From NCBI GenBank assembly GCA_017893485.1, contig CM030365.1, forward strand, positions 29,162,289 to 29,226,288: a stretch of DNA of 64,000 bases, given 5' to 3'. How positions within the stretch are numbered: position 1 is the first letter of the stretch; the number at the start of each line of letters is the position of its first letter. Under the pieces are notes generated by a model. It saw only the letters and a list, made by a program, of their open reading frames with translations, was not told the origin of the DNA and did no database searches. Both the position numbers and the translations under genes were made by a program. Origin of the DNA: Hemerocallis citrina. Taxonomy: Eukaryota; Streptophyta; Magnoliopsida; Asparagales; Asphodelaceae. This document shows, one piece after another, positions 35,248 to 45,807 of the stretch.

Positions 35248-35259
35248 GCTCTGATACCA
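35248..35259 (-). other. Primer-binding site (initiator tRNA-Met) of G
   Basis: The minus strand reads TGGTATCAGAGC, a perfect 12-base match to the plant initiator tRNA-Met primer site. Three bases separate it from the LTR end at 35263. Confidence 0.9.
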
Positions 35260-35262
35260 CTG

Positions 35263-36064
35263 TGTAACGCCCTGAATTCAAAAAATAGGTCATTCGTAGC
35301 ATAGCCAGGATATTTACTCAATTTTGTACAAAAATACAAGGAATTTATAACTTTTTTAATAGAAATTAGTTCTTTACAGTGCAAAGAGGAAAATATACAG
35401 AAAGTACAACTTATATCGTCAAAATCTTCAATATTGTAATATCCCTCGACATCAAACTCATACCCATGCCGCTCGCTAATCTGAGTCCTGTAAAACTTGA
35501 GAACTGCGGGCACGTCAGTTGAATGCAACTGAAGCAATGCTATAATGCAACGATCCTTAACTTTAACAATGACAAACTTGATGCACAAAATAAAAGCAAT
35601 AATGACATGATAAATAAATAATTGATAGTGAATCTAATCTAAGTGTATAAGTGTATGCCATGAATCAAAATTCCAAATGCATTAAATAATGACATAAAAT
35701 TAGTATTCAAAAAAGCAACAAATGCACAAAATGCACACTAATGCACACTTATTCAGATTCTGTGCATCACGTACTACATTGGTCCGAGGGCAAGCCCTTA
35801 ACGTACTCCTCATTATAGGGTTCAATCCCTCGTTATGAGAAACTTACATTTGTGACTAACATAAGATCTAGATATTCTGTAAGTATCTGGCCCACACCCC
35901 AGTAGTCTTAAAGATGTGAGTATTGGACATACTACATAGGTCCGAGGGCAAGTTCTTAGCGTACTCCTCATTATAGGGTTCAATCCCTCGTTATGCGAAA
36001 CTTACATCCGTGACTAACATAAGATCTAGATCTTCTGTGAGTATCTGGCCCACGCCCCAATAAC
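35263..36064 (-). mobile_element. LTR G, 3' portion (minus strand)
   Basis: On minus it ends GAATTCAGGGCGTTACA beside the primer site. Only the part next to the primer site remains; at about 36065 it is fused to plus-oriented F-like LTR. It shares CGAGGGCAAGCCCTTA and GGGTTCAATCCCTCG blocks with LTR D (reverse complement near 30965-31010) and with LTR I near 54200. The 150-codon ORF at 35136-35588 spans the primer site and is not a gene. Confidence 0.75.
35772..36064 (-). repeat. Two-copy 157 bp tandem repeat in LTR G
   Basis: Copies at 35772-35928 and 35929-36064 share TAGGTCCGAGGGCAAG, ATAGGGTTCAATCCCTCG and ACATAAGATCTAGAT with few differences, so the duplication is recent relative to the LTR family. 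Confidence 0.8.
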
Positions 36065-36065
36065 C

Positions 36066-37067
36066 TATGACCAAGCATGTCATTTTTTTGATAGGAGAGG
36101 CACTAGTCGGGTGGTTGTTCTCACCTGTCAATGGGACACGTGCTGTGCCGTCTCGCATGTTAAGGGGATGAGCAGCGTAGTCTCGTCTGTTAATTTCTAG
36201 GGTCTAGTGATAAGAACTGGAGGTGCTCCTGTCGGATGAAAGGAATGGACCCTAGTAATCCATCAAGTTCTATATTGTTTAATATGGACAGGGAGATAGA
36301 GTAAGACTCCAAGTGCGAGTAAGACTCTATGCATCTCGGTATGCGGGGCTTACCATAGGGCCACCTTTATGTTCGTAGAAGCTTTTAGGTGAGGTCCGAA
36401 GCAGTAGGACTGCGGGGACCGGGCATAGTGGAAAATGGAGACACCACTATTGACAGCAGAAAGGGGATTGGACCGAACAACTGCAACCTCATCAGTCACT
36501 AGATGAATGTCAGGAACGGGAGAGAGTACAAGAGTAGGATGCAGGGCGAGGGATTGAACCTTACAATCAAGAGAAAGCGAGCTTGATTTGGAAAGTATGT
36601 AGTATAGGATGCATACGCTCTCAAATCAAGTGTGCATTAGAGTAAGAGCATCATGTGCATTTTTAGAACTGTGCATTATATTCTAGGTCATGGCATACAC
36701 TAGCACTTGTGATTTGACTGCGCACTTTCCTTTCGCATCAAGTTATGTTTGTTGATTTTTGGGAGTTGCTGGTTTTATCAGCATTACATCAGTTGCATTC
36801 ATATTACGTGCCTACAGTTGATTAGTGAGGACTACCTGATCATGAGAGTGGGAAGAACTTGTGTCGTATGAAGCATACAAGTGGAGTCATTGTCCAAGTT
36901 CATTGTAAAATTTTATTGTAATGATTATTTGTACCATTGGGACATTGTAATAACATTTATCAAAATAAAAGTTCTTAATTTCCTGTACTTTTCTGTGTTA
37001 TATACTATTTAAAGTAAGGTTCTGGTTTGCAACTCGAATTTCCAGAGTTAGAAATTCTGGACGCTAA
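36066..37067 (+). mobile_element. F-like LTR fragment (plus)
   Basis: Collinear with LTR F: matches 26170-26715 (GGGGTCTAGTGATAAGAAC, GTAGTATRGGATGCATACG) and 33732-34198, uninterrupted here. Its end is degraded (TTCTGGACGCTA rather than GGGGCGCTACA). It serves as the empty-site reference that proves the insertion of LTR E. Confidence 0.75.
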
Positions 37068-38648
37068 AGAGTACTAGGCACTTATCACCGGACTCCTCCT
37101 CACCTAGAAAGTCAGGGCCAAACGGGTGAGGACCTTCAGTGATTCCTAGCTCATGGTCAATCAAGTCTATGAGGAATATGACGCCCGTGACACACGGATG
37201 GTTCAGTACTTAGCACACGTCAAGCTCCTTTTGGCTAATTTCAAAGAACAGAATAGTCAGGCGGATGCGCTATCCAAGCTGGCATCCTCCTTTTTCAGGG
37301 GTCTTGACTGCACGGTGCTGGTGGAAGTCCACGTCCGACCTAGCATCGTCAAAGAGAATTCTAAAGTCATATGCCTTGATCCACCGACACAGCCCACGTC
37401 ATTGATGGATCCGATCATAAAATTAATGAAAAATGGAGAATTACAACCAGTCCCGTCCGAACCTAGAAAGGTCTGAGTCAAGGACGGGAGGTTCGTACTT
37501 ATCAACGATGTGCTCTTCAAACGGTCATACACGAAAGTTGATGGACGACTATATCTCAGATGCCTAACTCACGAAGAGTCCAATATGAGGTCGAAGAGAT
37601 GCACAAGGGTGTTGGAGGTTGCCACATAGGGAGCAAATAGCTAGCGGGAAAGGTCTTCAACCATGGGTACTACTAGCCGAGCTTCCTTCAGGATGCTCAG
37701 GAACTCGTCAGAAAATGTGGCCCCTACCAAAGGTTCTCCTTAGTCAAGTGCGTCCTTCAGGCCGAGCTCAAATCAGTGGCGAGCCTAGCCCCGTTCACCA
37801 AGCAGGGGATGGATTTGGTCAGTCGTTTCCTAAAGCGACGAGCCAATGTCTCTTCTTATTTCCTGTGGTCAATTAATTTATGAAGTGGGTTGAAGCTGAA
37901 CCTTTGGCCACAATCAACGAACATCAAGCCCAACAGTTCTTTAAAAACATATCGTTTGCTGGTTTGGAATCCCTCAGATCCTCATCACCGAAAGTGACAA
38001 TTTGCGTGCAGAAGTTTCTGCAAGTTCTACGAGGACCTCAAAATTCAGCAGAGATTCTCTTCAATTTTGCACCCCCAATCAATTGGACAAGCCAAGAACA
38101 CCAACTGTCAAATTCTCTATGGCCTCAAGAAGCAATTGGACAAATCCCCTAAAGGGTTATGGGTCGATGAACTACCCAGTGTACTTTGGTCATATCAAAC
38201 AACCAAGATGATTCCGACGGGCGAGTCACCCTTCAATCTAACCTTCGGAACTAAAGTAGTCATCCCCGTAGAGGTCGAACTGCATTCACCACGGGTCATG
38301 ATCTTCAACGAGGATTTGATTTCAAATGGCCGTAGGGCCAACCTGGACCTCCCCGACGAAGTCCGCGAAAGGTCAACTATCATAAGAAACTTCTACCAAC
38401 AATGGATTAAACAATTCTACATTAAAAAGGTCCACCCAAAAAACATCAAAGAGGGCGACCTAGTGCTTAGATGGCTCGACATCTCTGAACCAAGCAAAAA
38501 AGGCAAACTGGCTCCCAATTGGGAAGGCACGTACAGGTTCTCTAAAGTGGTACACCCTGCCACTTACCAATTTGAAGACCCGGGGGGTAGAGCAGTCAAG
38601 AGGACTTGGAATGTGGAACACTTGATGAAGTTCCATGAAGGCCCCTAG
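37068..38648 (+). pseudogene. Decayed Tat-type pol: RNase H and integrase
   Basis: Domain pieces in changing frames. The RNase H end has FSDS and MVNQVYEEYDARD near 37125-37190, where a stop replaces one residue, then NSQADALSKLASS near 37250 with a deletion of about ten residues before it. The linker runs through 37480-37800. The integrase core has a GMDLV motif (37806), KWVEAEPLATI (37883), an ESDN remnant near 37990, HPQSIGQAKNTN (38070) and VIPVEVELHSPRV (38260). The C-terminal part has EGDLVLRW (38452) and ends in WNVEHLMKFHEG. The glutamate of the catalytic triad, expected in the GQAE context, is Lys at 38094. The 193-codon frame 38067-38648 is the best-preserved piece. The combination of a second RNase H-like domain and this integrase tail is typical of the Tat lineage. 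No RT remains in the window; the left part is lost at the LTR fragment. Confidence 0.85.
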
Positions 38649-39860
38649 TGGTTTGTACTTGTAATGCGGCCCTAAAAGGCAGCAAATGTAATAAGTACTA
38701 GCCTTTCGGCAACCAAGCAATGAAACTTAATTTCAAACCAGCATATTTTATCAATGGAATCGAGAGCTTGCCTTTCGGTATGCCCTAGCACTTCCTAGCA
38801 TCGTCGCTGGCATGGACCTCGATCCACTAGTGAAGATTTTCACAATCCTTCTAGGCCTCACCGCCTGGCGTGGACCTCGAGCCACTCGCGAAGATATTCA
38901 CAATCTTAGTTGGCCTCGCCGGTCGGTGTGGACCTCAAGGCCTCGTTGCTATATGTCAAATTTGATTCACTCGCAATATCGGTTTTGGCTTCGACCGTCA
39001 CAGTGGACTCCAAGCCCACTGCGAAGAAGCCTCCCCCTTAATAGGGTCGTCGAACCTCAGCACGAAATGATTCTTCGAGAAAACCATCGCCAACTACGCA
39101 AATGAGACTCACTATTCGGAACCCCACCTATCGCCGACCCGTTTAGTCACGTTAGACATTCTGTCACGCCCTGATAATCTATGGAACAAGTTTTTTCCTT
39201 GACCGTTACCCTGATCTGTCAGCTTGTGTACGATGGACCATGTAAGCACCTGCCAGTAGTCATGAAGAAAGGCCAAGGGAATCAAAAGAGATGATCCTTA
39301 TTTCACCCACTGATAGTCAGGGATAGAGCAATCATGAATTGCAGCTACCCCTAACTATCAGTAGGTGGTAGAAGAACCACTTGGACACTGAAATTCTCTA
39401 AAAACTGAAAGGTAATAAGGGAGGAAGTTCTCGATAACCACAATGCTAACGTGGGTAAATCTGAACCATCCAACCCCATCTAACAACCGATATTGAGTGT
39501 TGCTACAGATTCCAATGCAAATGCGTCGAAATCCTGAGACCAGTGTTTCAACTTCCAGTGTAGCACATTTCAATAAATGTCTCAACTCCCTAGGGAAAAT
39601 GCTACAACTTCCACAATCGAAGTGTCTTGACTCCCCAGGGTTTCATCAAGGCAAAAGTTCGGAATGGATTAAAATGAAAGTCAAGCTCAAAATATGTTCA
39701 AATCAAAGTCCTTCATTGATAAAGTCATTACACAGTCGATTGATAGGGGGCTAGATACATACCAGTACAATCAGCAAGGCCATTGAATTACAACAAGATA
39801 TAGTAAAATTACAAAGAGTCGCCAGGGTTGCTTGCCTAGCCTACTCCTCGACTGGGGGAG
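38649..39860 (+). other. 3' non-coding region of the Tat-type relic with short tandem repeats
   Basis: After integrase comes an AT-rich spacer. A ~60 bp tandem repeat (GGCGTGGACCTCGAGCCACT-type; units near 38810, 38869, 38930) follows, then a ~55 bp imperfect repeat at 39525-39650 (CAACTTCCAGTGTAGC-type). TGTCACGCCCTG at 39162 resembles a minus-strand LTR terminus, but I could not find its partner. No gene seen. Confidence 0.55.
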
Positions 39861-39905
39861 AGGGAAGGGACAAACCAGCTCAATCCCAACTAATCGAGTA
39901 TGCTC

Positions 39906-42348
39906 CTAGATGGGTTTATTGACTTCCTCCCGAGGTGTGGCCAAGGTGGGCATCCCCGCCACCGAACTCTGATCATCCCCAGGGATGATTGGCTCTAACC
40001 TAAGAGTCAGAGAAGGACCTTTACCTGTGGTCCAACCACTGTACAGGGTGGTATCTCGGTATCCCGCAACTCCGAACGCAACATTTAACCTGTATATCTC
40101 CAATTCCTACTCCACCAATATCTCCCAAAGAAAAGAGTCAGCCGAAAATGTCGCACTCTCTGAGGTCGGGTGCCTAGAAGAGGCACCGGGGGCAAATAAC
40201 TGGGTCTCAGCACTCTTCAGGTCCCTGTTAACCATCACCTTCTTCAGGCGAGATAATTCCAAACTCATTTGATGCGACCTTTTGATGTAAAATTAAAACG
40301 CTGACCTCCGAACCCTTGCTTCCTTACGGTAGCATGCCAAGCTTGATGCTATGGTGCGCACTCTACTCCTATGATATTCGAGCTTAGCATCATGAGGGTC
40401 GACAAAAATGGGCTCGGTCAGCTAACAATAAAGGAAAATTTCACATTATTCCGAGCTCCGTAAACTTGGCTAAATCCAAAGGATACAAGACAACATTCTA
40501 AAATATCAAGTCCAGAAGTTTGGACAAAAAAGTCTTTTTCATTCATCCTCAATGTCCGTAAAAAAATTGGTGGTCAGTCCGTAGTCAGCAAATACCAAAA
40601 AAAAAAAAAAAAAAACCACTGCTTGGGAGAGGGGGCACCTTTTCGATCGCTGTCACGACAACCTTGGTGGGGACCTCCTAGAGCTTTGACTTTGCCCCAG
40701 GTGAACGAATCTCCTCTTCGCCGACCTTTGGGTTCTCCCCTAGCGTAGGCAGAGTCTCGATGAACTTCATGGAGAAACTAAAGCCCTCAAGATCGAGATC
40801 CAGGTATCCTTAGAGGACATACTTGATGGCCCAGTCATACCCTTGGCCCTGGGCAAAAATCACCTTATCAATGGCCTTCATCTTGCCGGCCAACAGTTTC
40901 TTCTCACTCTCTTGCAAGCGAGCCTTCTCCTTTTCCAACCGGGCATGCTCGTCGGTCGCAGTAGTCAACTCAGCTTTCAGAGCAGGCTCGCGTACCTCCT
41001 AGTCGTTGATCTGAACCTTTAGGTCCTTCATCTTCCTATCAAACATCAACACCCTCCTATCGGCATTCTGGAGTTTGTAGGTGTACTGCCTCCTCAATTT
41101 TGCCCCCTAAAGAGTTTTTTGCAAGCTGAGAAGCAAAAACATAGAAGAAAATACAAAAATAACTAAAAGGAATGGACTAGCCAAATGAAGGAACACTTAC
41201 GATCATGTCGGCCTGAGCCCACTTCATGAAGCTCGACTCGAATGTCACAATGCGAGACACTCCATATCCCGGGGCATGGCCAGATGGTACACCATCTCCA
41301 GTGCCACCGGACCCTCCTTGATGGAGTCTACCACTTTCACGGCCCAGTTTGGAATCCATGGTTCCATTCCCACCTCACCAATAATATCCTTGGCAATGGG
41401 GTAGACGGGAGGAAGACCCAACATTGTGAGCTCGGTAACCATAATATTACCCAAGCTAGGCATCCCCTTCATCAAACCGGGAGCGCCAGAGTTCGTCAAA
41501 GCCTTCGACTTGTTGGACTTCACCTCGGAAGTCCCCTTGAAGGAAGGGGCCACAGACCTGCTCTTTCATTTTAGCTGCTCTACAACCTATCTCATGGCCA
41601 AGATGACCCTCTTTGCCTTAATCTCGTCATCGTCCACAGCTACAAAAAGAATACAGGTTGTGTGGATGAAGGCAAAAGTTATACAAAAAAGGAAACGAAA
41701 AAAATACAAATGTCGAGGGGCTCAGTCCAATCCTTGCCAGGTCTCTCGGGTGTCACGTTCAGCCAACCAATACCCCCCCAACAAAGATCCGACCCACCTT
41801 GTCCTTCTCCACCTTCGTAAACTCCCGATCCTTCGGAGATTTGTGGTTAGGCTTATTAAATGAACAATTTGTCAGGATGCCCCAAGGAACGGGACTTCGG
41901 ACAGCGAAATACTTCTCCTTCCACTCCTTGATAGAGTCCGGATGGCCATGAACCACATGCCTCACGGACCTAGGCGAGAAATAGCAGTGCACCTCCGACG
42001 TCCCCATGAAATAGAGCTGAAGGCACGCAAGAAAATACTTCAGTCTCAAGGGCACCACCTTTTCTTCACAAAGAAGCATAAAACGGACAAGTTACTTTCA
42101 GGAGTTCGGGCCGACTGCATTGAATTTAACCCTGCCCAATTCAATACCTCCTTGACAAATATGTGCAGGGGTAGCCTCAGCCATGACCCAAATGCATCCA
42201 AAGGAAACATGCAGAACCAACGAGCCAGATTGTTAGTTGGGCAAAGTTCGAAGTTCAGAATCATTAACTCAAACACTTGGGGGATAAAGTAACATTCCCG
42301 TATCTGAGGGAGATGACTCCTCGTCAGCACGTTCTCAATCTTATCCAC
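39906..42348 (-). pseudogene. Antisense additional ORF (aORF) of the Tat-type relic
   Basis: Minus-strand pieces run 42348-42046, 42079-41759, about 41553-41201 and 41125-40640, with a C-terminal remnant at 40272-39906. The N-terminal half shows LRLPLHIFVKEVLNWAG, then LKYFLACLQLYF, then HPDSIKEWKEKYFAV and WAVKVVDSIKEG. The next exon is coiled-coil-like (alternating Glu/Lys/Leu). This resembles the plant family often labelled 'putative gypsy type transposon', found as an extra ORF opposite to gag-pol in Tat-lineage elements such as Grande. Its function is unknown. The order here (pol on plus, then this ORF on minus) matches that arrangement. A GT-AG intron is visible at 41200-41126. Frameshifts and stops show decay. 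A run of about 20 As lies at 40592-40613. Confidence 0.7.
41126..41200 (-). other. Intron in the aORF (75 bp)
   Basis: On minus it starts GTAAGTG and ends TTCTCAG, after a codon string ending ADMI. The second aORF locus has an intron of 74 bp at the matching place (47580-47653), which supports a real, conserved intron. Confidence 0.7.
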
Positions 42349-42381
42349 TTTGATCTTCCTCCAGCTTGACGAGGAAAGCTG

Positions 42382-43676
<1,295 letters not shown>

Positions 43677-44438
43677 TTAGATACGCACATCGTTGTTCAC
43701 TATCTTGCCATCCATAGCTCCAGTAGTCAAGATGTTTGTGTTCAACAACGAGTCGACTTGAGAACGGTGCACCCCTCTCAGTGTTCGCAATAGACTGCTA
43801 TTGGTAGAGCCCCACAACTGAATGTGAGAGTGGTTCAATCCAACAATAATGTATTTCCCATCAGGAGCCCAGCTGACACTTGTGACCGGTCCAGTTTCAT
43901 CTTCGACTGTAAGAAGCACGGATGTAGAACTGTTAGAAGCGTTCCACAAGGAAACAATACTAACCAAAGCGATCGATAAAACATTGCTGCTTCCCCAATC
44001 GAGAAGATTGAGGTAGTAGTAGTCGTCAACAATCTCTGGCGCATCTAACCCCCTTTTTGGAGTCTGCAAAATTCAACAAATAAAAAATGGTACAATTTGT
44101 TTTCTTTTCCTTTTCATGTAATGCAAAAACGATACAAAGAAGCAAACAATGAAGGTTAGTTACTACTTGCTTTAGAAATGTATCTCTTCTGCTACGGGTC
44201 TGTTGATGGCTGAATCAGATCAGAGATTGCCAGTAGGAGTAGGGGGACTTGCTCTTGAAAGTGAGGATTCATATCCGGTTATTGAAAACAGCCTCTGCAA
44301 GTAGTTTTCTGTTAGCCTCTTTTGAAAGAGATGATGTTAGTGCACTACCTTTTCTGTTACCTTTCTGGATTGGGTTAGTTGGTACTGGGCATAGTCGAGG
44401 TCCATCGTTGAACTATTCAGTATGAACTTGTTTCCTCC
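43677..44438 (-). pseudogene. CDC20: CDC20 (APC/C activator) gene fragment, two exons
   Basis: On minus, an exon-1-like piece (44438-44167) carries MDLDYAQYQLTQSRK, then after a frameshift SLSKEANRKLLAEAVF, ILTFKSK and finally KRYISK, matching the N-terminal C-box region and the lead-in to the WD40 part of plant CDC20. A 103 bp GT-AG intron (44166-44064) follows. The second exon (44063-43677) is open: [61 protein letters not shown], then NNDVRI, where it stops. This is the start of the WD40 propeller only; a functional CDC20 continues for about five more blades. Stops and frameshifts in exon 1, one missing residue in the GSLAWN-like segment and the truncation make it a pseudogene. Retention of the intron argues for DNA-level copying rather than retroposition. 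CDC20 activates the anaphase-promoting complex at mitosis; this fragment should have no such role. Confidence 0.88.
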
Positions 44439-45807
44439 CTGCAATGTTTATGAAGAGCAGCACAGGAGTTGATCAAAGCCATTCGAAGGAAATATCTTTC
44501 ATTAACAAAGATTATAAACAGGAAATATGAAAACTTTTTGCAAAATCTTTTACTAGATGAGACAAGTTAATAAAGAAAAAGTATATGTAGGAAACTGATG
44601 CTGGTATTTCTGGTGTGGGAGAAACAGATGATGAGTTCTTTGGATGAAAGGGAAGTGCAAGTCTCAGCCACATGTTTGATTCTGGTGAGAGACTAATATG
44701 TGGTTGTATGTTGTGGATCTGGTGGACACTGGCTGCCGAATACCTACAAAATGCCTGAAGCACCTAGAGTATTCCCGGCTACAGGCCCTCTGACGATCAA
44801 GTCAGCAACCAGAGGGTTTAAAATGGGGTTATGTGGTAAAATTTTGATCACCTAGTAACAGCGGAGGTGGGTCTGTATTTATAGGCCAGTGAGAATCCAT
44901 TATGGAAAGATTCCATACAACCTAGTTAGATTCCGGTGATTAGGTATATGATGGAGCAGTCAATCACCTGATTTCTGGGGTTTGATTGCAGACCATAGTT
45001 AGCTGATTAACCTTCCTTGGCGAGCCGAACTGCGTTGGCGGGCCTATGGAATGCCTAGAAACTGTCTTTGAGATTGAGGTTGTTCAAGAAATTGTTATCT
45101 TGTCACTGTCTTCCTCGTGATTCACACTGGATCGAACGATGGGGGTTAGCCATATTTTTTACCCGTATCACAAGTCCCCCACTCTTGGAGGTGAGCTCTC
45201 GATCGTCTTCGAGGAGTAAGTAACTCATAGGAAAAAATGTGCTGGCGTAAAGACTTGTTCGCTACGCGGTGTTGGGCTCCCTCCGGGATCCGAAATTTGA
45301 GCTTCTGAGGTCGAGGCTCGAGCTCCAAGGGACGAGGCATCTAGTGCGTTCCTCGAGGTCAAAGTACCTCACTGAAGGGTCAGGCCCGATGAGGGAGTTA
45401 AGGAGAAATGAGCGATAGGCTCGGAGTCGGAGCGCCATGTGGAGGTGTTATGCCCGAAGCTTGAACCGTGTTTGCAGATGCGAGTCACGTTTGCAGAGAA
45501 ATATTCGATTGTCTCGGAGTCTAGAGCGCCATTTCGCGGTGTTCGTCCGGAGGAGATACACTTGTTTAGAACTGTGTAAACGAGTTGAGTGACGATGAAC
45601 CGTTGCACTCGTGAGTTCGCGTGAGCTTTGAATAGCCATTTCATAATTTTGTAGTTATCGAGGAGGCGGCATGTGATCGGGGACATTCGAGAAGTCATGT
45701 TTCCTTCTATAAGTTCACATCCCCTTCTCATTTTATAGGGTTGCTCCCTCTCTCTCTCTCTCTCCACAGCTAGAGTTTCTCTTTCTATAACGACCTTCAA
45801 TTCAAAC
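44439..45807 (+). other. Upstream region of the second aORF locus; LTR-like
   Basis: No protein family recognised. Contains CTGTATTTATAGGCC (possible TATA box, near 44870), GTATCACAAGTCCCCCACTC near 45165 (a string common in Tat-type LTRs or leaders), degenerate copies of the ~65 bp repeat found at 49010-49370 (GTCTCGGAGTCTAGAGCGCC near 45512), and a (TC)n tract at 45750-45765 shortly before the ATG at 45808. TTTTATAGGG near 45732 may be the promoter of the aORF. Confidence 0.45.

Noticed and set aside
35136..35588. 150-codon minus ORF
   Set aside because: Spans the LTR end and primer-binding site of G, which cannot be coding in the family.
39162..39860. Minus-strand LTR starting TGTCACGCCCTG
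   Set aside because: Only one terminus looks LTR-like; no partner end, primer site or target duplication found.
44512..44763. Further upstream CDC20 exon on minus
   Set aside because: The 83-codon ORF shows no CDC20 motif; recognisable similarity ends near 44438.
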